This document shows positions 1-8,524 of a stretch of DNA of 64,000 nt, one piece after another. A program made the translations under genes and the position numbers. A model generated the notes under the pieces. It saw nothing but the letters and a program-made list of their open reading frames with translations. It made no database searches and was not told where the DNA came from. The DNA is from Hypericibacter terrae (lineage in GTDB: Bacteria; Pseudomonadota; Alphaproteobacteria; Dongiales; Dongiaceae): contig NZ_CP042906.1 of the NCBI RefSeq assembly GCF_008728855.1, positions 1,984,001 through 2,048,000 on the forward strand. The letters run 5' to 3'. The number at the start of each line of letters is the position of its first letter. Within the stretch, counting starts at the first letter, position 1.

Positions 1-40
1 GCAGGTATTTCGGAACGAACTCGGTGATGAAATAGATCAC
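1..40 (-). CDS. 5' end of a probable amino-acid ABC permease (runs off the window)
   Basis: Only the first 13 codons are visible, starting from a GTG at position 40 on the minus strand and reading VIYFITEFVPKYL. An AGAAGGG ribosome-binding site lies about 10 bases upstream. A polar amphipathic start followed by the edge of the window fits the N-terminus of a polar amino-acid ABC permease, and the gene lies directly downstream of a family-3 solute-binding protein on the same strand. The assignment rests mainly on position. The frame is open further upstream, so a longer N-terminus is possible. Confidence 0.35.
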   Translation of the reverse strand, partial: MIYFITEFVPKYL

Positions 41-86
41 GGGGGAAACACCCTTCTCGAAGACCGCGCGAGGCCGGATAAAGGAC

Positions 87-115
87 GGGCGCCGCGGCTG
101 GGAGCCGCGACGCCC
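87..115 (-). terminator. Hairpin between binding-protein gene and permease gene
   Basis: Two 12-base arms (87-98 and 104-115) pair at 11 of 12 positions around a 5-base loop. On the minus strand the hairpin is followed by GTCCTTTATCC, which is only weakly T-rich. It sits 57 bases after the stop of the solute-binding protein gene and 47 bases before the permease start. It may work as a partial terminator or 3' stabiliser that makes binding protein more abundant than permease. Confidence 0.5.
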
Positions 116-172
116 ATCGATCCTACAACGCCACCTGTCCTGCAACGATTGTGACGTCATCCGCCGAGGCGG

Positions 173-1063
173 TTATTTCGTCATCATCGCTTCCTTGGAG
201 AGCGATTCGTCCCAGACGCCATATTTGGTCAGGATCGCCTTGCGGGTCCCGTCCGCATCCATGGCGTCGAGCGCGTCGTTGAGCGCCTTGAGGAGGGCGG
301 TGTCTTCCTTGCGCACGCCGGCGCCGTCGCCGCCATATTTGTAGGGCGCCTTGGCCTGGGCGTCCTGCCACTTGGCATCCGCCGCCAGACTATAGACGCC
401 GCCGATGGTGCGCAGGTCGGGCGTCACCGCGAGCTGGCCGCCATAGCTGGTATTGTCCATGATCACCGCATCGACCTGACCGCTATGCAGGGCCAGGAAG
501 CAGCCGGCGGGATCGTTGAAGGTCTTGATGTCCTTGCCGATGCCCTTCTCGACCAGGGTCTTGGCCTGAATCTCCTCGACGGTGCCGAGCGGCGCGGCCA
601 GCGTCTTGCCGGCCAGATCCTCGGGCTTCTGGAACGGCGAATCCTGCTTCACCACGATCCGGTCGCTCTCGAAATAATAGGGGCGGGTAAACTCGATGCC
701 CGCACCCTGGCGGCGTTCCTCGGTCACGGTCATGCCCGAGAAGATGATGTCCCAGCGCGCGGCCTTGAGGCCCGGGATCAGCGTCTCCCATTCGACCGAG
801 ACCAGTTCGACCTCGGCGACGCCGAGCTTCTTGATGATGTATTGCAGCATGTCCCATTCCATGCCCCCATAGGTGCCGTCCTCGTTCTTGAAGAGCCAGG
901 GCCGCAATCCCATGACGCCGGTGCCGACAATCAGCTTGTTGCGCTTCTTGATCTCGTCGAGCGTGTCGGCGAAGGCGGACTTGGCGAGCATCCCCGTTGC
1001 CATGACGGCGGCGGTGGTCGCGAGGAAGGTCCGGCGGGTGAATTTCTGGAATTCGGCAGTCAT
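173..1063 (-). CDS. Amino-acid ABC transporter substrate-binding protein (family 3)
   Basis: A 296-residue periplasmic binding protein of the SBP_bac_3 type. The N-terminus carries a Tat-like signal (FTRRTFLATTAAVMATG, residues 7-23) ending near SAFA-DTLDE. It is followed by the family's lobe-1 start IVGTGVMGLRPW, the PYYFESDRIVV segment and a C-terminal KYGVW. The start at 1063 was preferred over the longer frame because GGGGAG lies just upstream and the signal peptide then sits at the N-terminus. The next gene downstream is a probable permease, so this would be the first gene of a polar amino-acid or opine importer. The ligand cannot be read from the sequence. The divergent GntR gene is a candidate regulator. 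Confidence 0.9.
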   Translation of the reverse strand: MTAEFQKFTRRTFLATTAAVMATGMLAKSAFADTLDEIKKRNKLIVGTGVMGLRPWLFKNEDGTYGGMEWDMLQYIIKKLGVAEVELVSVEWETLIPGLKAARWDIIFSGMTVTEERRQGAGIEFTRPYYFESDRIVVKQDSPFQKPEDLAGKTLAAPLGTVEEIQAKTLVEKGIGKDIKTFNDPAGCFLALHSGQVDAVIMDNTSYGGQLAVTPDLRTIGGVYSLAADAKWQDAQAKAPYKYGGDGAGVRKEDTALLKALNDALDAMDADGTRKAILTKYGVWDESLSKEAMMTK

Positions 1064-1427
1064 GGTGGTTGCTCCCCTGTTGCGTGGCGGACCGCGCCCC
1101 GGGGAGTTCATCCCCTGCCGGCCGGCCTCCATTCTTGTTTGCCGGCCATGACCTTGGCCGGCGGAAGACGCAGATCCAGATGGCCGGTCTCTGATCGACA
1201 CCGCCGGCTTGCCCCGGTCCCCTCGAAGGGGAACCCGGGGGCGGGCCCGCTCCCTGATCGGCGGACCCAGACATTAGTGATATGTGATCACTCAATTGGA
1301 GATATTATGGGTTGCCTGAAGGTCGAGTCAATCGAGACCTCGGGCGGGGCCGGCCGGAAGGGACTTGACCGGGCCCCGCAGCGCCCGGCACACAGGGCGG
1401 CAAGGTCCCATCGACGGATTCGCCATC
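1064..1427. promoter_or_regulatory. Divergent promoter region with a GntR-type operator candidate
   Basis: This 364-base gap separates the minus-strand binding-protein gene from the plus-strand GntR gene. It contains an inverted repeat AGTGA-N7-TCACT at 1276-1292, which encloses the perfect 8-base palindrome GTGATCAC (1284-1291). FadR/FCD-type GntR regulators commonly bind short palindromes of this kind. An alternative TTG start for the regulator lies at 1365 behind GGAAGGGAC. No gene was seen in the gap. Confidence 0.5.
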
Positions 1428-2132
1428 ATGAAGACTCTGGATGCCGATCTCGCGCCGGCCGGTTTTCCGGTCTCGAAGCTCGAGCGCGAGACGCTGCATG
1501 ATCGCGCCTATCTCGAACTGAAGCGCGCGATCATGTCCGGCGCGATCCGGCCCGGCGCCACCATCACGATCCGCGCGATGGCCGCGGCCCTCGGCACCAG
1601 CCCGATGCCGGTGCGCGAAGCATTGCGCCGCCTGGTGGCGGAGCGGGCACTCGACATGCTGCCGACGCGCTCGGTCACGCTGCCGGTGATCACGCCGGAC
1701 CGGTTCGACGAGATCTGCCGCATCCGGGTCACGCTCGAAGGGCTGGTCACGGAAGCGGCGGCGGCCCTGATCCGGCCCGAAGAGCTGCGGCAGATGCAGC
1801 AGGCCAACGCCGAGATGTGGCGGCTGAAGCGCCAGCAGACGGCGGTCTATCTTGCCAAGAACCAGGAGTTCCATTTCGTGCTGTATCAGGCGGCGCGCAT
1901 GCCGACCGCGATGCAGATGATCGAATCCCTCTGGCTGCAGGCGGGGCCGCTGCTCAATCTCGCGCTCTCCGAATTCGGCCTCAGGGTCGGACAGGATCAT
2001 CACCAGAGCCTGCTCGATGCGCTGGCCAGGCGCGACGGCAAGGCGGCCCGCCAGGCGATCCAGGACGACATCAGCGATGCAGCCATCGTCATTCGCAAAT
2101 TCCTGGAGTCGCGCGACAACTCCGCGGCCTGA
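1428..2132 (+). CDS. GntR family transcriptional regulator, FCD type
   Basis: A 234-residue regulator. The N-terminal winged helix-turn-helix covers residues about 20-90, with the recognition segment LGTSPMPVREALRRL (55-69), which is nearly the family consensus. The remainder is an all-helical FCD ligand-binding domain with histidines (FHFVLYQAA and DHHQSLLDAL) in the positions usually used for metal or ligand binding. Such proteins usually repress catabolic and transport genes and are released by a small organic acid or amino acid. It is divergent from the amino-acid importer and 53 bases upstream of an SDR gene, so both are likely targets. The ATG at 1428 has a weak ribosome site; the TTG at 1365 would add 21 residues. 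Confidence 0.9.
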   Translation: MKTLDADLAPAGFPVSKLERETLHDRAYLELKRAIMSGAIRPGATITIRAMAAALGTSPMPVREALRRLVAERALDMLPTRSVTLPVITPDRFDEICRIRVTLEGLVTEAAAALIRPEELRQMQQANAEMWRLKRQQTAVYLAKNQEFHFVLYQAARMPTAMQMIESLWLQAGPLLNLALSEFGLRVGQDHHQSLLDALARRDGKAARQAIQDDISDAAIVIRKFLESRDNSAA

Positions 2133-2185
2133 GGCCGCGACGCCGCGCGCCTCGGGATCGACGCCTCAGATTCGAAGGAACGAAC

Positions 2186-2941
2186 ATGCTTGAAGGACGT
2201 GTTGTCATCGTCACCGGTGCCGCCCGCGGCATCGGCCAGGCCTATGCGCAGCGTTTCGCCGCCATGGGCGCGAAGATCGTCGCCACCGACGTCAGCCCCT
2301 GCGACGAGACCCTGGCCGCGATCAAGGGCGCAGGCGGCGACGGCATCGCGCTCAAGGTCGACGTGGTCGATATGGCCTCGGTGAGCGCCATGGCCGAGAA
2401 GACGGTCGCGACCTATGGCAGGATCGACGGGCTGGTGAACAACGCGGCGCTCTATGGCGCCCTGCGCGGCGGCAAGTTCGACGCGATCGAGGAGAGCCAG
2501 TGGGATGCCGCCATGGCGGTGAACGTCAAGGGCATATGGAACTGCTGCAAGGCGGCGGTGGGGCCGATGCGCAAGGCCGGCGGCGGCAGCATCGTCAATA
2601 TCGCGTCGCTCGCGGCCACCTACGGCATGCCCTACGCGCTCCATTACACGACTTCGAAGGCGGCCGTCATCGGTCTGACGCGGGGCCTCGCGCGCGAGCT
2701 CGGCCGCGACAATATCCGCGTCAACAGCGTGGCGCCGTCGGCGGTGATCACCGAGGGCACGCGCGAGTTCTTCGGCGCCAAGCATGACAAGGCGCTCGAG
2801 ACCGTGCGCGACAATCAGAGCATCAAGCGCACGCTCGATCCCAGCGATCTGGTCGGCACCGTCGCCTGGCTGCTCTCCGACATGAGCGGGTTCGTGACCG
2901 GCCAGACCATCTCGGTCGATGGCGGCACGGTCTTCAGTTGA
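2186..2941 (+). CDS. SDR family NAD(P)-dependent oxidoreductase
   Basis: A classical short-chain dehydrogenase of 251 residues. It has the dinucleotide motif TGAARGIG (10-17), NNAA (85-88), a catalytic serine in IVNIASLA, and the Y154-x3-K158 pair. The C-terminal TGQTISVDGG closes the Rossmann fold. GAAGGAA precedes the ATG at 2186. It probably oxidises or reduces a hydroxyl or keto group on the compound taken up or released by the neighbouring genes. The aspartate after the second strand (VATDVS) suggests NAD preference. Substrate unknown. Confidence 0.92.
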   Translation: MLEGRVVIVTGAARGIGQAYAQRFAAMGAKIVATDVSPCDETLAAIKGAGGDGIALKVDVVDMASVSAMAEKTVATYGRIDGLVNNAALYGALRGGKFDAIEESQWDAAMAVNVKGIWNCCKAAVGPMRKAGGGSIVNIASLAATYGMPYALHYTTSKAAVIGLTRGLARELGRDNIRVNSVAPSAVITEGTREFFGAKHDKALETVRDNQSIKRTLDPSDLVGTVAWLLSDMSGFVTGQTISVDGGTVFS

Positions 2942-3031
2942 AACGGGACGCCCGATCCGCGACCCTCGCTCGCCCGACCCGCTTCTGCCGCCTCCCCAGA
3001 ATATGAACTGGCGTTAATCAAAGGACGAGCC

Positions 3032-5050
3032 ATGCGTATCGTGACTGAATTCCCCCGCAAGATCCGGATGCAGGACGACGTGGTCATTCCGCTCAAGGAC
3101 GGCACCAAGCTGGCCGCCCGGATCTGGCTCCCGGTCGATGCCGAGCGCGATCCGGTTCCGGCGATCCTCGAATATCTGCCCTATCGCCGCCGCGACGGCA
3201 CGGCCGAGCGCGATGCGCTGACCCATCCCTATACCGCCGGCCATGGCTATGCTTGCGTGCGCGTCGATATCCGCGGCACCGGCGACAGCGAAGGCGTGCT
3301 GCTGGGCGAGTATCTGAAGCAGGAGCAGGACGACGCGCTCGAGATCATCGACTGGATCGCGCGCCAGCCCTGGTGCAGCGGGTCGGTCGGCATGATCGGC
3401 ATCTCCTGGGGCGGCTTCAACGGCCTCCAGGTCGCGGCGCGCCGTCCGCCGGCGCTCAAGGCAATCGTGACCATCGCCTCGACCGACGACCGCTATGCCG
3501 ACGACATCCATTTCATGGGCGGCTGTCTCCTCGGCGACAAGCTTTCCTGGGGCTCCACCATCTTCTCGATCAATGCGGCACCGCCCGATCCCGAGATCGT
3601 GGGCGATCGCTGGCGCGACATGTGGCTGCAGCGGCTCGAAGGCGACGGACTCTATTTCATCGACTGGCTGAAGCATCAGCGCCGCGACGCGTTCTACAAG
3701 CATGGCTCGGTCTGCGAGGACTGGAACGCGATCCAGTGCGCCGTCTATGCGGTGGGCGGCTGGGCCGACGGCTATTCCAACACCATCTTCCGCATGCTCA
3801 AGAACCTGAAATGCCCGCGCAAAGGGCTGGTCGGCCCCTGGGCGCACCGCTATCCGCATTTCGGCCTGCCGGGCCCCGAGATCGGCTTCCTGCAGGAATG
3901 CCTGCGCTGGTGGGATCACTGGCTCAAGGGCAAGGAGACCGGCATCATGGACGAGCCGATGCTGCGCGCCTGGATGGAAGATCCGATCGCGCCGAGCCCG
4001 TCCTATGCGGAGAAGCCCGGCCATTGGGTCGCGGAGACCTCATGGCCGAGCCCGCGCATCAGGCCGCAGACCTGGTCGCTCATGCCCGGTCGCCTGACCG
4101 AAGGCGAGCAAGCCAAGGGCGAGGTGCTGAAGATCCGCTCGCCGCAGGCGACCGGGCTCGCCTCAGGCAACTGGTGTCCCTATGGCATCGGCAACGACAT
4201 GTCGCTCGACCAACGCATGGAAGCCGGCGGCTCGCTCTTGTTCGACAGCGCACCCCTGGCGCAGGATCTCGAATTGCTGGGGGCGCCGGTCGTCAATCTC
4301 GAGATCGCAGCCGACCGCCCAAACGCGCTCGTCGCCTGCACTCTCTCCGAGATCATGCCGGACGGGGCCGTCGCCCGCATCAGCTACGGCGTGCTCAACC
4401 TGACCCATCGCGAGAGCCACGAGAATCCGACGCCGCTCGAGCCCGGTAAGTTCTATTCGGTCAGCATCCAGCTCAACGAGCTGGGGCACCGTTTCGCCGC
4501 CGGCAACAAGCTGCGCCTCGCCATTTCGTCCTCCTACTGGATCACGGTCTGGCCGTCGCCGGAGCCCGTCACGTTGAGCATCCGGACGGGCGCCAGCCGC
4601 ATCGGCCTGCCGGTGCGCCCGAAGCGTGCCGAAGACGCGGCCCTGGCACCGTTTCCGCCCTCGGAAGGCTCGTCCAGGCTGCGCAAGACGATGCTGGAGG
4701 AGGGGGCCCCCCATCGCACCATCAGCACCGACGTGGCGACGGGCCGGACCCTCTATCAGCGGGTCGACGATACGGGCCTGTTCCGGGTCGACGATATCGA
4801 CCTGACCATCCGCATCATGCGCGACCACAAATCAACGATCCTTCCCGACGATCCGACCTCGGCCAGGACCGTCACCCATTGGAAGCGCAGCTATGGCCGC
4901 GGGAAATGGCAGGTGTCGGCCGAGAGCTGGATCACCCTCACCAGCGACCGCGAGAACTTCAAGGTCACGGCGACGCTCGATGCGTTCGAAGGCGACCGGC
5001 GCATCTTCTCGAAGAACTGGGACGAGACCATCAAGCGCGATCTGGTTTAG
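3032..5050 (+). CDS. CocE/NonD family serine hydrolase (X-Pro dipeptidyl-peptidase S15-like)
   Basis: A 672-residue alpha/beta hydrolase. The nucleophile elbow GISWGG places the serine at residue 125; D246 (GGWADGY) and H272 (GPWAHRYPH) are the likely rest of the triad. The last 300 residues match the jelly-roll C-terminal domain of the cocaine esterase and X-Pro peptidase family, with extra C-terminal sequence beyond the usual 550-600 residues. No signal peptide is visible, so it should act in the cytoplasm. Family members cleave esters or amides. With the importer, the GntR regulator and the SDR it could process an imported N-acyl or ester compound. AAAGGACGAG precedes the ATG. Confidence 0.88.
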   Translation: MRIVTEFPRKIRMQDDVVIPLKDGTKLAARIWLPVDAERDPVPAILEYLPYRRRDGTAERDALTHPYTAGHGYACVRVDIRGTGDSEGVLLGEYLKQEQDDALEIIDWIARQPWCSGSVGMIGISWGGFNGLQVAARRPPALKAIVTIASTDDRYADDIHFMGGCLLGDKLSWGSTIFSINAAPPDPEIVGDRWRDMWLQRLEGDGLYFIDWLKHQRRDAFYKHGSVCEDWNAIQCAVYAVGGWADGYSNTIFRMLKNLKCPRKGLVGPWAHRYPHFGLPGPEIGFLQECLRWWDHWLKGKETGIMDEPMLRAWMEDPIAPSPSYAEKPGHWVAETSWPSPRIRPQTWSLMPGRLTEGEQAKGEVLKIRSPQATGLASGNWCPYGIGNDMSLDQRMEAGGSLLFDSAPLAQDLELLGAPVVNLEIAADRPNALVACTLSEIMPDGAVARISYGVLNLTHRESHENPTPLEPGKFYSVSIQLNELGHRFAAGNKLRLAISSSYWITVWPSPEPVTLSIRTGASRIGLPVRPKRAEDAALAPFPPSEGSSRLRKTMLEEGAPHRTISTDVATGRTLYQRVDDTGLFRVDDIDLTIRIMRDHKSTILPDDPTSARTVTHWKRSYGRGKWQVSAESWITLTSDRENFKVTATLDAFEGDRRIFSKNWDETIKRDLV

Positions 5051-5060
5051 GGGCGCATTT

Positions 5061-5096
5061 CTTTCCTCTCCCTCGCTCCTCGGGTGGAGAGGAAAG
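5061..5096 (+). terminator. Perfect 11-base-pair hairpin after the CocE gene
   Basis: CTTTCCTCTCC (5061-5071) pairs perfectly with GGAGAGGAAAG (5086-5096) around a 14-base loop, starting 10 bases after the stop codon. No T-run follows on the plus strand, so termination efficiency is uncertain. It may instead be a 3' end stabiliser. Confidence 0.45.
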
Positions 5097-5141
5097 AAGG
5101 AAGAGGACTGCGAAGGGCAGGCGAGGTGAAGAAACCACTCC

Positions 5142-5240
5142 GTTGTCATCCCGGCGAAGGCCGGGATCCATGAACACAGGCCGTTCCTAATTTTGCGCGA
5201 TGGGTGTTCATGTTGGGGTGGACGGCCCCCAACGGCATGA
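5142..5240. repeat. REP-like intergenic palindromic repeat
   Basis: The left half holds the stem CCCGGC-GAAG-GCCGGG (5150-5165) followed by ATGAACAC (5170-5177). The right half holds GTGTTCAT (5204-5211) and then a degenerate GC-rich arm ending in CATGACGAACGAGG. This layout matches the dispersed intergenic palindromes built around TCATCCCGGCGAAGGCCGGGA-type sequence that are common in alphaproteobacterial genomes. The right arm has decayed. Only one copy was found in this window. Confidence 0.55.
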
Positions 5241-5639
5241 CGAACGAGGGTGTTGCGCGCGGCCAGTATTCTCCCGTTGACGCCCCAGGATCATCTCCCT
5301 ATCTTCCGCGCCCACGATCCAATCGCCGATGAGGACGACTTTGCCGTCGCGCTGACCGATCTCAGTGACTCCCCGTTGTCCGGGGTGAATCCGGCCGCAA
5401 GGCTTTAGGGATTCGTCCGGGCGCTGTCGTGCGGCAGGTGGGTGGGCTTGAGATCGGGAAGGCAGGATCCCCGGCTTCTTCGCCGCCCGCCGAACGTCTC
5501 TCGCGCTCGGCCCCCCTCGGCGAATTCTCCCACCGGCCGCTTCATCTCCTCCACCGCCTGACCGTCGGTCCGCCAGCATGCGGATCTATCTCCAGCATCC
5601 CGGCCTGCAGCACTTCCCGATCGGAAGGCTGTTATCGGT
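5241..5639. other. Intergenic stretch without a supported gene
   Basis: About 400 bases between the palindromic repeat and the DUF1062 gene. A minus-strand frame through 5208-5579 contains a protein-like patch (VVLIGDWIVGAEDREMI) but no convincing start, and the rest is proline/arginine-rich low-complexity translation. It might be an eroded gene. No promoter or RNA gene is evident. Confidence 0.4.
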
Positions 5640-6299
5640 ATGCAATCCCTCTTGCAGGTCCAGTGGCGGGTGACGCCGCTGAAGACTCCCCGCCCGTGGC
5701 TCCATTGCCCGCGCTGCGACGCCCGGACGCCCTTCGTCAGCAGCGGCAAGTTCCGGGTCAACGCCCAGAAGAAGCGCCTCGATGCCTGGCTGGTCTATCG
5801 CTGCGCCCGGTGCGAGCAGAGCTGGAACTTTCCGCTGCTGGAGCGTTGCCCGGTCAATGGCATCGAGCCCGCCACACTGCGCGCGCTGACGGAGAACGAT
5901 GCGGCGCTCGCCTGGCATCATGCCTTCGACCTGACGCGGCTGGGCCGGCACAGCAGCCAGATCGAGAGTTTCGCGGAACTCTCGGTCGAGAAGCAGTTGC
6001 TGTCGCCGCGCGATGGCGTCGCGACGCATGCCGAGATCGCGATCGCCGCGCCCTACGATTGCGGAGTGCGGCTCGACAAGCTTCTCGCAAGCGAGTTCGG
6101 CCTGTCTCGAAGCGCGATCGAGCGGCTGGCCGACGCGAAGGCGTTGATCGTTCTGCCGGCGAGCCGTCGCACGCTGAAGCAGGGGGCCCGCGATGGGCAG
6201 AAGATCACGCTGGATTTGGGGGCACCTGCTTTCGCCGAGCCCTCGATGCTCACGAGACTTTGGGCTGCTCCTTCGACACCGGAGGCACCTCGGCCGTGA
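5640..6299 (+). CDS. DUF1062 domain-containing protein with zinc ribbon and S4-like end
   Basis: A 219-residue protein matching the DUF1062 family. Two CxxC pairs, C23/C26 (CPRC) and C55/C58 (CARC), form a probable zinc ribbon around the family segment SGKFRVNAQKKRLDAWL. The C-terminal third (about 142-190) reads like an S4 RNA-binding fold: RLDKLLASEFGLSRSAIERL then DGQKITLDL. This combination suggests a nucleic-acid or ribosome-associated role, but the function is unknown. Its last 50 bases overlap the 3' end of the convergent AI-2E transporter gene. Confidence 0.75.
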   Translation: MQSLLQVQWRVTPLKTPRPWLHCPRCDARTPFVSSGKFRVNAQKKRLDAWLVYRCARCEQSWNFPLLERCPVNGIEPATLRALTENDAALAWHHAFDLTRLGRHSSQIESFAELSVEKQLLSPRDGVATHAEIAIAAPYDCGVRLDKLLASEFGLSRSAIERLADAKALIVLPASRRTLKQGARDGQKITLDLGAPAFAEPSMLTRLWAAPSTPEAPRP

Positions 6300-7344
6300 C
6301 ATCCTCGTCCATCCAGGCCTGCAGCAGCGTGTAGCCGACGGCGAGCACCGTCGGGCCGATGAAGATCCCGATCAGGCCGAAGGCGATCAGCCCGCCGATC
6401 ACGCCGGTGAGGACGAGGAGCAGCGGCAGATCGGCCCCCATCTTGATGAGGATCGGGCGCAGCACGTTGTCGAGGCTGATGGCGAGGACGCTGAACACCA
6501 GCAGCACCGTGGCCCAGCTGTAGTCGCCGCCGGCATACATCCAGATCACGGCAGGTGCCAACACGAGCGTGGGGCCGATCTGCGCGATGCACATCATGAA
6601 CATGAGGGCGGTGAGCACGGCCGCGAAGGGAACGCCGGCGACCGCCAGACCGATGCCGCCGATGGCGGCCTGCACCAGCGCCGTCACCACCACGCCCAAC
6701 GCCACGCCCCGGATGGCCTGCGCAGCGAGCCTGACCGACTGGGCGCCGCGCTCTCCAGCCAGGCGATGGCCGAAGCGCAACACCGCGGCGGCAGCGCGTT
6801 CGCCCCGCGCATACATGACGGCCGAGATCGCGACCGTGAGCAGGAATTGAATCAAGACCATGCCGAAGCTGCCGACCGCGCCGATGAACCACTGCGTGAC
6901 CATGGCGGCGTAGGGCCTGACCCGCTGCAGCACGTCCTGAAGGCCGATGTCGGCGATCTTCTGCCAGGCTTCTACCGCCCGCGGGCCGATGAAGGGAAGA
7001 TCGCCGAGCCAGGCCGGGGGCGGCGGCATGGTCATGGTCGCAACGGACTCCGCCCAGGCGAGGATCCGGTCGGAGTTTTTGACGATCGTCCCGATCGCGA
7101 GCCAGAACGGCACGACGAAGACGAGCAGCAGGGCGAGCGTCATGATGATGACCGCCAGCGCGCGGCTGTTCCAGAGCCGGGCCTGGACCTGGTGCATGAT
7201 CGGCCAGGTCGCGATAACCAGTGTCGTCGCCCAGACGACCGCCGGCAGGAAGGGCCCGAGGATCCAGAGCGAAACCCCGATCAGGGCGGCAATGAAGAGG
7301 ATGGCCAGCGTAATCCGGGTCAGATCATGCCTGACATCTGCCAT
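6250..7344 (-). CDS. AI-2E family transporter
   Basis: A 364-residue polytopic inner-membrane protein of the AI-2E (TqsA/PerM) family. Two N-terminal helices (ITLAILFIAALIGVSLWIL, then VVWATTLVIATWPIM), a central soluble segment, and five or six further helices including the conserved region around IAQIGPTLVLAPAVIWM fit the family. The start at 7344 was chosen because MADVRHDLTRIT is the usual N-terminus; the longer frame adds 89 low-complexity residues. Family members export small molecules or act as Na+/H+ antiporters, and the substrate cannot be deduced. It overlaps the DUF1062 gene tail to tail. Confidence 0.87.
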   Translation of the reverse strand: MADVRHDLTRITLAILFIAALIGVSLWILGPFLPAVVWATTLVIATWPIMHQVQARLWNSRALAVIIMTLALLLVFVVPFWLAIGTIVKNSDRILAWAESVATMTMPPPPAWLGDLPFIGPRAVEAWQKIADIGLQDVLQRVRPYAAMVTQWFIGAVGSFGMVLIQFLLTVAISAVMYARGERAAAAVLRFGHRLAGERGAQSVRLAAQAIRGVALGVVVTALVQAAIGGIGLAVAGVPFAAVLTALMFMMCIAQIGPTLVLAPAVIWMYAGGDYSWATVLLVFSVLAISLDNVLRPILIKMGADLPLLLVLTGVIGGLIAFGLIGIFIGPTVLAVGYTLLQAWMDEDVTAEVPPVSKEQPKVS

Positions 7345-7509
7345 CGTCGTTCCCCGAACCTCCCACCCGGTCGCGGCGACCTGGGTGCCCGGGGGCATGA
7401 TACCGGCGATCGGCATCGAAGGCTTGCAGGATTCGACGTTCGAGCGGAGTCTGGTGGCCGGCGGGGGGCCGCGCCGGCCTGGGCCGACCCCGAACATGGA
7501 GCGAGCATC

Positions 7510-8508
7510 GTGACCGATCCGATGGCGCCAGAGACGATCCAGCGGCTGCAGGCCGGTATTCCTACGGCCCTGGCCATGCTCGCCGGCATGCAACTCGAGG
7601 TTTTCACCCATCTGGCGGCGGGGCCTCGGCGTTCCACCGAACTGGCGGCGTCATTGGGCGTCGACGAGGAGCGGCTGTCGCGCCTGCTCTATGCCCTGGT
7701 GATTGCCGAGCTGCTGGAGTATCGCGACGACGGCTTCGCCAACCGCCCGGAAGCGGCCCGGTTCCTGGTCAAGGGGCAGCCGGGCTATATCGGCGGCATG
7801 CATGAGCTGTTGAGCCAGCTCTGGCATGCCGACATGCTGACGGCGAAATCGATCCGATCCGGGCACCCCGCGGCGCTGCATGACTATGCGGCCGTCTCCG
7901 ATGAAGAGATGGCGGCGATGCTGCGCGGCATGCATCCGAGTGCCGTCAGCGCCGCGCAGGATTTCATGCGGCATTTCGATTTCTCGCAATGCCGGTCGGT
8001 GGTCGACATCGGGGGCGGCTCGGGCGGGCTGGTGGCGACCTTGTGCGCGGCGCATCCGGGATTGCAGGGCACGCTCTTCGATCTGCCGCGCACGGCGTCT
8101 CTGGCGGCTCCGATCCTCAAAGAGACGCCCGGCGGCGACCGCGTCTCGATCGAGCACGGAGACATCGTCCGGGCCTCGCCGCGGGGCGAGCATGATGCGG
8201 TCGTCTTGCGCGCCCTGGTGCAAGTCCTGTCGCGGGATGCTGCGGCTCGCGCCATCGCCAACGCCGCCAGGGCGCTGCGAGCCGGCGGAACGATCTATAT
8301 CGCCGGCGGTGGCATTCTCGACGACGACCGGCTGGCGCCGCGGGCGGCGGTCTTCCTGAATGTGACCTTCATGAATCTCTACCCCGCTGGCGCGTCTTAT
8401 ACGGAATCCCAGCATCGGGAATGGTTGGCCGCGGCGGGATGCGGCCCGCTGCGCCGGGTCACCTTGCCCAGCGGAGGCGGCATCATCGCCGCCAGGAAGC
8501 TCGGCTGA
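7510..8508 (+). CDS. Class I SAM-dependent methyltransferase, plant O-methyltransferase-like
   Basis: A 332-residue methyltransferase of the O-methyltransferase 2 / hydroxyneurosporene-like type. The N-terminal half is a helical dimerisation winged-helix domain (ALAMLAGMQLEVFTHL, ELAASLGVDEERLSRLL). The SAM-binding motif VVDIGGGSGGL lies at about 164-174, followed by the acidic loop FDLPR and the later EHGDIV. GTG at 7510 is preceded by GGAGCG at a good distance; an in-frame ATG lies four codons later. The acceptor is unknown. It stands alone between minus-strand genes. Confidence 0.85.
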   Translation: MTDPMAPETIQRLQAGIPTALAMLAGMQLEVFTHLAAGPRRSTELAASLGVDEERLSRLLYALVIAELLEYRDDGFANRPEAARFLVKGQPGYIGGMHELLSQLWHADMLTAKSIRSGHPAALHDYAAVSDEEMAAMLRGMHPSAVSAAQDFMRHFDFSQCRSVVDIGGGSGGLVATLCAAHPGLQGTLFDLPRTASLAAPILKETPGGDRVSIEHGDIVRASPRGEHDAVVLRALVQVLSRDAAARAIANAARALRAGGTIYIAGGGILDDDRLAPRAAVFLNVTFMNLYPAGASYTESQHREWLAAAGCGPLRRVTLPSGGGIIAARKLG

Positions 8509-8524
8509 CCGGCAAGTCGGCCTC

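Noticed and set aside
5208-5579. Minus-strand frame with a protein-like patch
   Set aside because: No plausible start, mixed low-complexity translation, and overlap with the palindromic repeat.
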